NCBI GenBank assembly: GCA_024734495.1
Contig: JALMQS010000137.1
Coordinates: 558,001-622,000, forward strand
Direction: 5' to 3'
Length of the DNA: 64,000 nucleotides
DNA from: Forficula auricularia
Taxonomy: Eukaryota > Arthropoda > Insecta > Dermaptera > Forficulidae
Shown: piece after piece, positions 33,869 to 44,374 of the stretch
How the letters are laid out: every line of letters begins with the position of its first letter
How positions within the stretch are numbered: the stretch's first letter is position 1
Program-made: the position numbers and the translations under genes
Notes under the pieces: generated by a model
Databases searched by the model: none
What the model was told of the DNA's origin: nothing
Seen by the model: only the letters and a program-made list of their open reading frames with translations

Positions 33869-34396
33869 CTTCTTCTTCTTCTTCTATATAGGTGTGAACA
33901 CCTGTTTCTCCAACATATTATAATCAGTCATTAGGGTCATAACTCTCTTTCCATCGTTTTTTTGGTTTTCCACGTCTTCTGATCCCCTCGGGACGGTTTT
34001 TTGCCAATATTTTCGGGAGACGGTCGTCTTGCATTCTGTCTACATGGGCAGCCCAGCATCTTCTTCTTACATGAACCCAATCGACTATGTCCTGAAGACG
34101 GCTTATTTTCCTAAGGTGTTCGCTCCTGATTTTGTCATGTAGGGCCATCGAATGGATGGCTCTTACAACTCTCATCTCAGTTGTCCGGAGAAGCTGCTTT
34201 GTAACGGTTGTGCCTGCCCTGGACTCAGCCCCATATGTTATTATCAGGCGAACACAGGTCTTATATATCTTAATTTTACTTTCGGCAGACATAAACTTAT
34301 TTTTCCAGACTAGATTGGATAGACAGCCCGAAATTTTTGCTCCTTTGATGACTTGCGAAGTTACTTCTTCCTTAAGGTTTCGTCTGCTAGAAATCT
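33869..34396 (-). pseudogene. RTE/BovB-type LINE, C-terminal coding fragment with 3' tail
   Basis: The minus-strand frame from about 34395 reads ISSRRNLKEEVTSQVIKGAK, then ISGCLSNLVWKNKFMS, ESKIKIYKTCVRLIITYGAE, KQLLRTTEMRVVRAIH, a DRLPKILAKNRPEG segment and GKPKKRWKES, ending near 33924. This is the region after the reverse transcriptase domain in insect RTE-like LINEs. The (tct)n run at 33870-33885 lies past the 3' end, where these elements carry simple repeats. The endonuclease and RT core are absent, so this is a 5'-truncated, dead copy. Confidence 0.85.
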
Positions 34397-34589
34397 AAAG
34401 TTAAAGCTTGGGACTTGTTCTATTGGACTCATATATTTTAGTTTATTTTTTCAGATTATTGATTATATTTTTTAACACATATTTATAGGAAATATTTAGA
34501 TATATTATACTGAAGACGAAAAAGTTTTTGAAACAATATTTTTAATATTTGCCCTGGTTAAATATTGGCAATGCCTTCTACTTTATAGA

Positions 34590-35042
34590 CCGAGAGCTAG
34601 TGAACATTTTGGATATTGTTTCAGAATGCAAATAACATATCCCATGATCTGCAGACAGGTGACGAAATGATTGCCTATTTTCAGGGGTATGATGCCTACA
34701 ATGCTAGATGTTTAAAAGGCAGATCTTCTGAAATGACTAGAAATTTTAACTAAATCTGGCACATTGGGGTGTCCTGGCGCCCCTTAGCTACTGGGCTATT
34801 GTTCTGTCTTTTTTAAAAAATAGTACATATTGTCATTGGGAATGTCCTGAAATCAAATTTAACCATTTTGAAATGACTTGATTTTACAATATTTTTGACA
34901 TCTTCAATGGTTATTTACCCCTAAAAACGACTGGATTCGCAGAGTAAGAATTTACTTTCGGGGTATGTGCTGATCACACTACAGTATGGGATATGTTATT
35001 TGCAATCTGAAATAATCGGCTAAAATTTTCACTAGCTCTTGT
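34590..35042. mobile_element. Element with 50-base terminal inverted repeats
   Basis: gagctagtgaacattttgg ... caaataacatatccca (34593-34652) pairs with tgggatatgttatttgcaat ... aaattttcactagctct (34990-35042). The interior carries cagacaggtgacgaaatg and ggcgccccttagctactggg but no open frame. No target duplication could be seen, so the superfamily is unassigned. Confidence 0.65.
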
Positions 35043-35080
35043 GGTGAGAGCTTACCAAGGTCCCGGGTTTGAAACTTAAC
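35033..35080 (+). repeat. tRNA-like A and B box words
   Basis: ctagctcttgtggtgagagc resembles a tRNA A box (tagctcagtggttagagc), and gggtttgaaactt resembles a B box. The spacing is shorter than in a real tRNA, since the anticodon arm would be missing. It could be a SINE head or chance next to the inverted repeat end. Confidence 0.25.
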
Positions 35081-35179
35081 CCTTTCCCGTCTATTAAATA
35101 TTAGTTAAAATTTATTTGTTATATTGAACAATGATATTTAATGTAATTAAAAATATTTCGCATAAAGGCATAAAGTTCA

Positions 35180-35460
35180 AAATAATTTATTTGGTGAACT
35201 TCTCTTGAGAGGCCGGGGCCCAGGTTTCAGCCTCCTATGCCTCTGACGATATCCGTTGTTTTTAGTGAAGATATAGTCGCAATCCCCACCAGTACTTTTA
35301 GCCCTTGCAATCAATGGGATGTTCGTAGCACGATTGGCAATGGAAATGCTGTATGCCAAGGCCGTAGTTTTACAGTCAAAATAAATATCAGTTAAATGTA
35401 TATTTATATCATTAACCCGAAGATGATTACTTTTTTGAAGATGCATTAAAAACACTCATA
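35180..35460. other. GC-richer block with unrecognised open frame
   Basis: Contains gagaggccggggcccaggtt, cctctgacgatatccg and acgattggcaatggaaatg. The minus-strand frame of 92 codons has no known motif. No repeat partner. Unassigned. Confidence 0.25.
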
Positions 35461-35699
35461 CTCTCGGCAAAATACTTTATAATTTATATAATTTACTAAA
35501 ATAAAGAATAAAGTAAAACAGTTAGTTAATCATGAGAGAAGTAATTAATTAAATTAAAATAAATACAAGTAGACTTAGTTTATTATTTTCCATAGAGCTA
35601 TATAATATCAAAACCTTTGTGAAGATATATCATCTTCAAGTACAATAAAATCGATTGTTCAAACAAAGACTGATCAAATAAATTATGTATTTGGTTTTA
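35461..35699. other. AT-rich stretch, nothing recognised
   Basis: No repeats or open frames of interest. Confidence 0.4.
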
Positions 35700-36010
35700 A
35701 AATAAGAGAAACCTTTCATAGATAAAACGAGTGAACCCCAAACACAGCATCTTTTATTTCTTGATAAATAAAAGATCAGATTCTGACGCTCAATATCAAA
35801 CTCCCTGCTTTCTGATTTGATTAAATTTGAAGAATAAAATGACTAATCCGATATCGTTGATCATTTCATTTTGAATTTCTAAATGGCTGTTAATATAAAT
35901 CTCCTCCTAGACTTGACTCCTTTCCAGAGCCCCGCTGGCTCTTCTCTTGAAAGAAACCCATGCAATACGCCACGCCAAAGATGGAATCCTGACATTTCAT
36001 GGTGAATCCT
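35700..36010. promoter_or_regulatory. GC-richer non-coding block
   Basis: cctttccagagccccgctgg, aatacgccacgccaaagatgg and repeated gattaa/gatcat words. No open frame or repeat partner. Possible conserved non-coding DNA; weak evidence. Confidence 0.2.
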
Positions 36011-36745
36011 CTATGTGGAAACTGTTAATATTCATAGAAACAGAAAAAGAGAATCCTTTCAAATTAGCTTCATCACCATTTCACATTTACATACACATTT
36101 ATTAATTTCTAAAGCTTTTGCTTTCTTTAGCGGAATCCATTCTCTTGTGAGATAATCCTTCTTCATTCCTTTATTTTTTCATATTAATATTCTCATTGCC
36201 TTATTAAATCATTAACTATATTCAAATATACCTATATATCAAGCACATACCCAGAATTTTTTTCGAAAGATGGAAAAATTAAATATTTATTTAATAAAAT
36301 AATATTTTTCCTTCTTTACGTTAAAATAATAATTAAATATATTTATGTAAATTATGTTTTCGTGGATTTAGATTTATATAAGGTACCTATAGTTCTGTAT
36401 ATAATTATCTATATACAATATTAAAATTAAAAATAATTATAATAATTATGATAATAAAAAGTATTTTCAGTATTAAAAGCTAACGGCCTTGACATTCAAA
36501 TCACATGAATCCAAAGATTAAAGGTTGAGCTGCATATTTAATACATTCTTCAATGGGTTACCGTTTAGAAATAATATGTATTAATGAGTGAATATCCAAA
36601 CGGTGTTGAATGCATTCTCAGAATAGAGCCAAATGGGAGATATTGGGAGTCGCGATCTTTTATATCGACTAGAATTTACTTGCATTGGCTTTACCCTTAA
36701 TCGGTTAGACAGAAATTGCCCAATATCATTGAAAAATATTGATGA
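36011..36745. other. AT-rich stretch, no gene seen
   Basis: Simple AT-rich DNA without repeats that recur in the window. Confidence 0.4.
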
Positions 36746-36920
36746 TTTGAAAGTTTATTTTTGCCAAGAGTAGCAGAATTTTTATAAATTGAAGGAGACA
36801 ATAAAAGAGTGTATCTTCTGCTGGAAAAATAAATTTTTAATTTATTTACTATATAACGATAAATTAAAAATTTATTTATCCAGCAGAAGACACACTCTTT
36901 TATTGTCTCTTTCAATTTAC
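36746..36920. mobile_element. PLE-like foldback, short, without hammerhead
   Basis: Left part (minus sense) gaaagtttatttttgccaag, agtagcagaatttttataaa, then an inverted pair: gaggtgtgtcttctgctgg-type arm 36786-36848 against ccagcagaagacacactctt arm 36855-36918. The sequence between the arms is only a few bases. The hammerhead part present in the relatives at 26761 and 46230 is missing. The 72-codon minus open frame is a shadow of the repeat. Confidence 0.65.
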
Positions 36921-37089
36921 TGATGTTTTAGTAGTACACATTTTTTTGAAATATTTTTATTAAAATATTATTCTATGAATTTGATTATCAATTTATTTAA
37001 TACTTATTTAGATAACCCAGTCAACCCAGTCTCTAATTGACAGAAAATAGAATTATTTAATCTTGGTTAATGTGTTTTTCAAATCTTTT

Positions 37090-37150
37090 TGACCAGTGAC
37101 ATCCTTGGCTTACTAATGGCTGGTCGCGACCTTCCATTAAGTTTTATTTT
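37090..37150 (+). mobile_element. Possible hAT-end scrap
   Basis: ccagtgacatccttggctta then ggctggtcgcgacct recalls the GTCGCGAC words in the hAT ends at 1-65 and 28986-29404, but in a different order. No partner. Confidence 0.25.
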
Positions 37151-37159
37151 TATTAATAA

Positions 37160-37490
37160 TTTATTTGTGTTACCAAATAAACCCTAAAATTTATAAAAAT
37201 TAAATTCTACATAAGTCACTTAAGTTTTAGAAGAATCATATAAAAAAAAACAAATTGGGTTTCCAACATCTTTTCCTCAAAGAAACACGGAACATTTTAC
37301 AATATATGATGAGTACTACTGAAGATGGTCTACCAGTGGTGACAGAAACTGACTAGTAAATCTATGAAATAAATAGTGTTAATTAACTGAAATTACTCTA
37401 TTTGTTTAATTTGCGTGACTAAATAAACCCTAAAATTCATAAAATTAAATTTTACATAAGTTAGTTAAGTTTTGGACGAATCTTATATTT
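37160..37490 (+). mobile_element. PLE-like unit with partial tandem duplication
   Basis: The block aataaaccctaaaatt then ctacataagtcacttaagtt occurs at 37180-37245 and again at 37424-37487. Between them lies a hammerhead-like motif at 37319-37358. This is one full unit plus the tail of a preceding one. A single inverted unit occurs at 57690-57900. Head-to-tail terminal repeats are a PLE habit. Confidence 0.5.
37319..37358 (+). ncRNA. Hammerhead-like motif, second family
   Basis: CUGAAGA, UG, GUC-U-ACC, AGU, GGU-GAC, A, GAAA, CU, GACU, AGU, A. Position 7 of the core may be any base, so CUGAAGA is allowed. Helix II can form six pairs with a bulge but is not flush with the core. Helix III is ACU/AGU with a four-base loop and an A at the cleavage position. 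Helix I does not pair convincingly. The inverted copy at 57851-57890 keeps ACU-NNNN-AGU-A with a different loop. Confidence 0.3.
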
Positions 37491-37849
37491 ATTTATTATG
37501 TTTACATTTTTTGACCTACGATTTACTTTGTTCTATTTTCATTTTTCTCCATGAAAATGATATGGGGTCAAAGTGTTCAAATCAATTAAGCTAACAACGA
37601 AATATAAATATAACTTTTAATTCGACAGTGTTAACATTTTACAATTTTAATTTTTAGGATAGTAAGATAATATAAAAACCATTAATCTATTTATTTTTAT
37701 TGCTTCTTTTTAACCCATTTATATTTATATATAAAAAAGACAGCAAAAAGAGCCTATTGGCTTATCCTTTGAGAAAAAGTTCTATTGACATAATAGGACC
37801 ATTTAAGAAATTTCAGCTTAAGTGCTCTCCATCTTCTTCGAAGATTTCT

Positions 37850-37950
37850 CGAGCGACTGAATGAAATATCCAGTATAAAGTCCAATTTTAAAATTCATTT
37901 TCGAGATTCAAAACACTCACTTGTTCTACTGGATATTTCATTCAGTAATT
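37850..37950. repeat. Small inverted repeat
   Basis: actgaatgaaatatccagta at 37857 pairs with tactggatatttcattcagt at 37929, around a spacer of about 50 bases. A 20-base perfect stem with no coding content. It could be a short MITE remnant. Confidence 0.6.
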
Positions 37951-38365
37951 AACACTATACTGAGTACTTCGAGTGAAATTTCTTTAACTGGGCTTATATG
38001 TCAAGAGAGCTTCGTCTCAAAGTAAAACAATTAGCTGGGTTGCGATTTGGCACTTGAATTTGATTCTCGAGGGGATGAAAGACTTTTTAACAAAATTCAA
38101 AAATATCAGATAAGATCTTTACAGCCCCAGATTAGGTATGGGCAAACTATGCATCTGCCCAGAACGGCAAATAAGTGAAAGTCATCTGGTTCACCCCATT
38201 TGATTTTTAATATACCTACTATCAGCTGGTAAATTTAAAAGTTTACACCACATTCAATCTAGTATAAATCCGAGTAAAAGCCAGGAGGGAAAAGTATTGA
38301 GATAAAACTGAACATCTATATCTTTACACTCAACAAATTTCGCTACGACTATGATGGGGTACATT

Positions 38366-38605
38366 AAGGCATTAAAACGCAGAGTGGACCACCCCACAAA
38401 TCTCATTTTCGCTGATAAACCTCTATAATCAAGTAGGTTTTTGATAAAACTAAATAGACAGAGTGGTCCAAACTTAGTTTTTAAACGCCCTTCTAGATTA
38501 CAGCACAGGTACCACTTTTGCCTCGAAGCTTTACCTCAATTTTGCTGGATTTCTCATGAAAAAACAAAAGTGGGATGGTCCACTCTGCTTTTGAACGTCC
38601 CAATT
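38366..38605. mobile_element. MITE with agagtggaccaccccac ends
   Basis: attaaaacgcagagtggacc, accccac on the left; gtgggatggtccactctgct, tttgaacgtccc on the right. Terminal inverted repeats are about 30 bases. Internal agagtggtccaaacttag repeats the terminal word. No target duplication was defined. The 61-codon plus open frame is incidental. Confidence 0.65.
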
Positions 38606-39032
38606 ATAGCCGTGTCTATTTTTTAGATTAAAATTTGAAATTCAATTTTATTGAAATTCACCCAATGATTATCTAAAATCTATCTTACTCACTTTTACAA
38701 ATATTCAGGTTAAATTTAACATAAAATGAAAACTATTATATAGTATTTGTTCTAATATTAACATGGACCAAAATATATGTAAATTCTAAGGGAAATAATA
38801 TTATTCCACTGAATGCAGAAGTTTTTGTATACAGAACTATTAAATTTGCGCCTTTTTTAAAGAAGTAACTTCTCAGTAAATTTCTACTAACTTTCTCCCT
38901 CACCCCCTCTTGTCGAAACATCCATTACATACCTGGATTCAGTTTCCCTTTGTGTCGATAACCTTAAAGAAATAGACGTTTAAGTTAGACTTAGTTGAGA
39001 ATATTTTAGGGGAGTTAAGAGAAAACTTATCT

Positions 39033-39145
39033 ATGGCAACATCGCCCACTTTATATCGAAAGCTGAAGAGTTTTCAATTTAGAGACATAGTTGAGCATAG
39101 TTTGCCGAGGAATCATCGCAGGAATGGAAGGCGTGCAAGTCTGAG
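39033..39145 (+). CDS. Candidate coding exon with splice donor
   Basis: ATG at 39033 opens MATSPTLYRKLKSFQFRDIV, then EHSLPRNHRRNGRRASL, and runs into a strong donor, ctgag|gtaaga, at 39146. The frame is also open upstream to about 38976. The segment is less AT-rich than its surroundings and the residue mix looks protein-like (phosphorylation-type RRASL). The end phase (2) does not fit the IRSp53 exon at 56661 (phase 0), so it would belong to another gene or another exon chain. I do not recognise the protein. It could be chance. Confidence 0.3.
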
Positions 39146-39209
39146 GTAAGACTACCTTTTATTTGATCAATATATAAAAGATCTGTAACAAACATTGGAG
39201 ATACCAAAC

Positions 39210-39314
39210 ATGGAAGGGCAATTTCCCCGAAGAATGGGGGAGAGAAACCAAGCGAGCTTATCTAAGAAGCGATCCCCCATTTCATATTTCAAGCAGATTT
39301 ATAGTAATAAATAA
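39210..39314 (+). CDS. Candidate short coding segment beside the previous one
   Basis: A 34-codon frame, MEGQFPRRMGERNQASLSKK then RSPISYFKQIYSNK and TAA. Its FPRRMGERNQASLS loosely resembles LPRNHRRNGRRASL from 39033-39145, which hints at a small duplication or alternative terminal exons. An ag at 39199-39200 could be an acceptor. No known family. Low confidence. Confidence 0.22.
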   Translation: MEGQFPRRMGERNQASLSKKRSPISYFKQIYSNK

Positions 39315-39698
39315 TTTATTATAATTAGCTGTTTTAGTACTAGCTTAGAAATAACCTGATTTACTTTTCATCCCCTTTTAATAAATTTATTACTTTTTTT
39401 TATTATTTTATTATATTGATTTAAGTGGCGTTTTCAATTTCAAACACTCTATGAGTTTTTCTATATGCCTACCTAGCTATAAATTCAGCCAATTAATTAT
39501 TTTACTATTCTCTTATATATACCTAATATTCTAGTAAATATCAGAACAAAAAAAAAACAATTATACATATATAAAAGAAATGAATATTACTTAGTATGCA
39601 GATAAAACTAAAATTCCGACAACTAATTCTGGAGTCATTCCAAGAGTTGGACTGAGAGTGCAATGATAATATTTTTTTGCTGAATTTGAGTACCATGG
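39315..39698. other. AT-rich stretch, nothing recognised
   Basis: No repeats or open frames of interest. Confidence 0.4.
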
Positions 39699-40359
39699 GT
39701 GTACACTAGGGCAGTCCTTATTTTGGGTATTTTCGAATTTTTACCCTGACAGAGTCTTATATGATTCGAAATAAAAAAAAAAATATCCATCAAATTTCAA
39801 GTTTCTATTTCAATTTTAACCTGTGCCGCACAGCGATTCGAGTTTCCATAAATAACAAGGGGTTTTTGGCGTTGAAATATCAATTTATTATTCAGTTCAA
39901 AACAATGGTTCAAAAAATTACAAACTCTGTAAACTTTATCCATATAATAGAAGCTATCCGACAGAATTTTTACAGATTTTTAGCTATTATAATTTTGGAG
40001 TTACAGCTAGATAAATTACTGCTATATCTTAGTGTTACTAAGTTATAAGTAGACTCCAAAATTATAATATCTTAAAATCTGTACAAATTCTGAGGGATAG
40101 CTACTATTAGAAGGATAAAGTCTACAGAGTTTCAGATCTTTTGAATCATTACTTTGGCCGGAATAAAAAATTGTTCGTTCAATGTCAAAAACCCCATGCT
40201 ATTTTGGATGGGAAACTTGCATCGCTGTGCGTCACAGGTTAAAATTGAGACAGAGACTTGAAATTTAGGGGATATTTTTTTTTTTATTTCGAACCATTAT
40301 GAGCCTCTGTTAGGGTAAAAATTCGAAAATACCCAAAATAAGGACCACCCTGTGTACAC
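39699..40359. mobile_element. hAT-type foldback MITE, copy 1 (645 bases)
   Basis: An 8-base target duplication, gtgtacac, lies at 39699-39706 and 40352-40359. The element 39707-40351 is inverted-repeat over almost its whole length, with arms of about 300 bases. Left start tagggcagtccttattttg; right end inverted agggtggtccttattttg. TAGGG fits the hAT terminal pattern YARNG. The centre holds gctatatcttagtgtta. The 95-codon plus open frame 39761-40048 is not conserved in copy 2 at 46642-47280, so it is not a gene. Confidence 0.85.
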
Positions 40360-40580
40360 TGTACAGTATCTTGATTATTAAATCAAACCAAGTATATATT
40401 ATTTTATTTAACCTTTCGAATTATCTGTACCTATCTATATATGCGTATAATGGCGATCACACAAAGTACAAAATCATTTGATAAGGCACTATATTTCACA
40501 GCAACTGTCGTATGCGTTAAGCGATATTGTAGTGAAATAATAATTAAAAAGCCATAATACTAAAGGCTTGTCACTTAGAG

Positions 40581-40773
40581 GCCGGTTGTATGTCGCAAAG
40601 TAAATGCTTTTACCACTAACAAACGGTAGATGGTAAATGGAGCCACTGGGATGGCCAATCAGATGACAGGCACTGAAAATGCCTGTCATCTGATTGGCCA
40701 TCCCAGTGGCTCCATTTACCATCTACCGTTTGTTAGTGGTAAAAAGCAATTACTTTGCGACATACAACCGGCC
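40581..40773. mobile_element. Near-perfect 193-base palindromic MITE
   Basis: Left arm gccggttgtatgtcgcaaag ... gccaatcagatgacaggca and right arm tgcctgtcatctgattggcc ... ctttgcgacatacaaccggc differ at only two or three positions; the loop is about 7 bases. cttagag flanks both sides (40574-40580 and 40774-40780), a 7-base target duplication, or 8 bases with one mismatch. The 77-codon minus open frame is a shadow. Confidence 0.85.
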
Positions 40774-40779
40774 CTTAGA

Positions 40780-41105
40780 GGTGTATAATAATCCCAGTGG
40801 TAGTGGGCATCCTTCCAAGAACTAACCGTGGTCACCGCAAGGAGGGTGAAGAATGTTATCCTTTTAATTATAAAATAAATATGAAGGGGGCAAATTTAAG
40901 AAATATACAATGCTAGAATTTTCTTTTTTTTAAGTATTATTCTTTCTTCAATAGTTAATTTTCACAAAAATGTGATTATGAACTTTGGAAAAAAATTAGT
41001 TGAATGCTACCCCTGTCAGAAAATCTATTTGGTTATAGCTGTTTATTTAATATTTAAGGTATAGAATTATTTCAAAAAATAAGATTTCTTAAAAAATATA
41101 TAAAG
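40780..41105. other. No feature recognised
   Basis: Mixed composition without repeats or open frames of interest. Confidence 0.4.
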
Positions 41106-41290
41106 AAGAGTCGTGTATCTTTAATAATTGCTTTATTTCATATTCTTACTAACGTTTCGATCATTGATTAAAATAGAAATATAGACAATTTGAGCTTTGA
41201 AGATGACCTTAATCAAAGATCGGAATGTTAGTAGGAATTTTTAATAAATAAATAAATAAAGCTGCACGATTCTTCATTAATTTTTATTTT
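41106..41290. mobile_element. PLE-like inverted pair with gaaacgttagta words
   Basis: The left arm, minus sense, contains tgatcgaaacgttagtaag (41146-41164). The right arm, plus sense, contains tttgaagatgacc, ttaatcaaag, atcggaatgttagtaggaa (41196-41240). GAAAC-GUUA-GUA is the same 2-bp helix III with tetraloop as in the hammerhead-like motifs. The core is damaged in both arms (no CUGANGA on the left, UUGAAGA and GGAA on the right). Both arms end in aataaataaa-type tails and a gaatcgtg/cacgattc pair. Confidence 0.5.
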
Positions 41291-41669
41291 AATTTATATT
41301 TCCATATCTAAATTAATTCTATTAACGCTCATGTTCTCTTATCTTCATTGAATCCGAGGATTGAAATCTCAGTTAAATTAAGTACTTACTAGTTTTTGAA
41401 TATTTTATTAGATTTTACTCTAATTCATTTTATCATTTAATAATCAAAATATTAATTATTTTTAAAAACAGAAAAATTCTTTACTCTGTCTCTTTCTCTC
41501 CAATTATAAGTTAAAACCAACCTCTGGTTATTTTCGTTAAGTAATAATAATAAAATAGAATTGAGTTTTAACGATCTCTCTCCTTAATTGGATAATTATA
41601 AAATACAAGCCGCAAATGAATTCGTTTGAAGGAATAGTAATGGATTTTAGTTGATTGTTTGCAAGTGGG

Positions 41670-42260
41670 TGACATGAACCTCGCCCTCCCTTTTGATGAA
41701 GAAGTTTGATTAGAAATTCTATTTAAAATGTCGGCGAGAGCCTTTGTGCCCGAATGGACCATTTGTAAGCCTGATTCTATCGGCTGGTCAAGCACTTCAT
41801 CTGAATGGTCGAATCCCCTCGCTTCTGCCCTTGGGTTTGCCCACTTTTGTGATTTGGCTCGTCAAACAGTCGGGGGCGTCGCTTCCTTGCCCTTCCAATT
41901 CTGCGCCCTCGCCGAGTGAATTAGTCCCAGGCGCCGACTCAATTCAATCACAAGTCATCGTTGCCCTTATCCGCCTCCGAAACAGTTACCGGGATCAACG
42001 TCTAATTAAGTGCAATTACTTGGCGATGACATTCTCTCCCTTCTTTTTACCATTCGAATTTTCATAAAATGGAATTTTGTAGAATTCCTTCTTAATTGAA
42101 AATTTTGTATTATTAATTCCTTAGGCCCGGAGTCACCTAACTCCTGACAGGGAGTATCTCGTTCCGGGCTTTTTAAAAAATGTGCCAATCTTCTTGGCCA
42201 GATTCAAGCGGTACCACTGCCATCTATATCTAACTAAGTCAAGCTTCCGGTCCGTTCTAC
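41670..42260. promoter_or_regulatory. Long GC-rich block, single copy
   Basis: The strongest GC island in the window (cgaatcccctcgcttctgcc, ggcgccgactcaattcaatc, cgccctcgccgagtgaatta), with several TAAT/ATTA homeodomain-type cores near its edges. Three overlapping open frames of 63, 107 and 75 codons on two strands have no known content and no splice-site logic, so coding is not supported. It also holds the hairpin at 42125-42169. A conserved enhancer or promoter is the best guess. Confidence 0.35.
42125..42169. ncRNA. Stable nested hairpin followed by T-run
   Basis: Outer stem gcccgga / tccgggc (7 bp), inner stem actcc / ggagt with a six-base tgacag loop, then ttttt on the plus strand. It stands out in an AT-rich genome. 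It is not a tRNA and I do not match it to a known miRNA precursor. It could be a small structured RNA or a palindromic regulatory site. Confidence 0.35.
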
Positions 42261-44370
42261 CTACCTACCTATATAACACTATTATATTAATATAGATGAT
42301 GAATTTCCTATAGTTATAGATAGATTTATGGATTTAATTATTGAATCCTCTGAGGATGTTCTCCTCCTGGATAATACAAAAATATATTATAATACAAAAA
42401 ATTAATAACAAAATAAAATTGAACCATATAATAATATAATAAATACAAACATATATATAACACAATAATACATACTTATATGCCACACATTAGAGATATC
42501 ACAAAGCATTCTCCCCCAATCATCAAGACTAACAATACAAATAAACCCTCCCACCTCTAATCCACCAATCCACTCACCACCACACAATCTCATTCAGACT
42601 TCTACTTTGGCAGTAAAAGGTTGTAAAATTTATTTTTGAATACTGCAATCGAACTGGATTCCCTGATTATGGAATTCCACAGCCTTGGAGTTATATTCGT
42701 CTTAATCATATGTCAGCTTCCCTCTGTATATTTTTATAATTTTATTTTAATTTCTTTATAACGAGAATTTAAAATCAATCTAACTCACATTTTCTCCGAA
42801 AACGACTTAAGGAGTTCAAGAGACTCTTTATTTTTAAAACTATCAGTTGACAAAGCAATTACCTACTACTTTCATTCGTAAGATCATAAGTAATATGATC
42901 CACTTATAATATATATAAAATAAACTAATGTAGCCATCCGCATAACTTTACCATAGACCTGATTCCTCTCTTATGTTTAATGTTTAGTATTTAATAAAAT
43001 AATTTATAATCATTTACTAAAGGACTCCCTTCTTACCAATTAGCAGCATCTTCTTTCAAATATGGGACACTTCTATGGAAAATAGTTTTCTAGTATTCAC
43101 CTCTCTCCTAAGAGAAGAGAATAATAGCATAATCCTTTAACTTTAATTAACTATTATTACACCGACGATACTACTCATCACACTACAAAATTACATCCTT
43201 GCAAGATTTTCGATCCACTAAGTTTCATAAAAAAATGACAGTCGCACGTAATCTAGTTAATTTAGTACAATACATTTAAACTAAAGCCATTTATTACTTT
43301 TGTGACTTAATTGCTTTGTCAACTGATAGTTTTAAATGACAAAAAGCTTAACGAACTAAATAAGTCATTTTTAGCGAAAATATAACTTACACTCATGATT
43401 TCTAGACCTGTAATATTTGATAATGATAAAAATAAAAATATTTGAAGATTAAATGTTGCATTAAGCCTGGCCTATTAACAAATATAAATAGTCTAATTAA
43501 AATATTATCTGAACAAGTTCATAAAATTAATAAGTTAAATATTTGAAATCGAATTAACATAACCAATGCTATAACAAACCTAGATTTATATTTATTAATC
43601 AATTAAGTCTGAAAATAAAATTCCACAAAACTTATTAGAAGTATTTAATTAGAATTTCAAATTGGCTGATGTGAAAATTTAATTTCACATAGACAAACAT
43701 ATCCATTAAATATGCAGTTTATTTACATGCATTTTATTATGCAGTCACTTATAATAGAAAATTTATTTTTTACTTGAATTTTCTATAATAAATTACTTGC
43801 ATTTTCTTAATGTTATTTTTTCTTAAAAACATTATTTGTAATTTATAGGAGAATGGACATTAATGTTAATCAAAACATTGAATAGTATATTATAGAAGAA
43901 ATTAAGTTTAAATAAAAATAAAATTCCTTTTGTTGCATTATTTATTTCTCTATATATAAACGATTGGAAAGTAGTAAATATCTGTCCTCAGTGACATTTA
44001 TAAAATAAAATAAAAAAGATATTAATATTTATAGATAATAAATAAGTCATAAAACTAAAATTTATATATTCGTCATAAAAAATCAATAAGTTTCATCTTT
44101 TAATGTAGTACTATTGCTATAACGATTACTTTTTTTAATAGTAGTGGTAGTAAGATAACACATCGCACGCAAGATTGTATTTAAAGGAAATTTCGAAAGC
44201 CTAATTGAACCAAATTCGTGGTCAACTTTTCGGATATTTTTTAAACGGATGCTCCGTTGACACCAGAAGTTCTTTTTGGAGGGCCTTAAACGGGTATCCC
44301 TCTTTCTCTGTCAATATTGCGTTGTTTAATAAATAAAGTATTATTCTTTCATTATTCTTTATTTTAGTAC
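42261..44370. other. AT-rich stretch with one widely spaced inverted repeat
   Basis: ttttaaaactatcagttgac, aaagcaatta at 42833-42862 is matched in inverse at 43309-43337, about 450 bases apart. This could be the ends of an old non-coding element. The rest is AT-rich without open frames over 63 codons. Confidence 0.45.
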
Positions 44371-44374
44371 AACA

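Noticed and set aside
38736..38921. 61-codon minus-strand open frame
   Set aside because: No motif, no repeat partner and AT-driven composition.
39761..40048. 95-codon plus-strand open frame
   Set aside because: It sits in one arm of a palindromic MITE and is not open in the second copy at 46642-47280.
41568..42188. Four open frames of 60-107 codons
   Set aside because: They overlap on both strands in a GC-rich block and show no splice sites or known domains; better treated as regulatory DNA.
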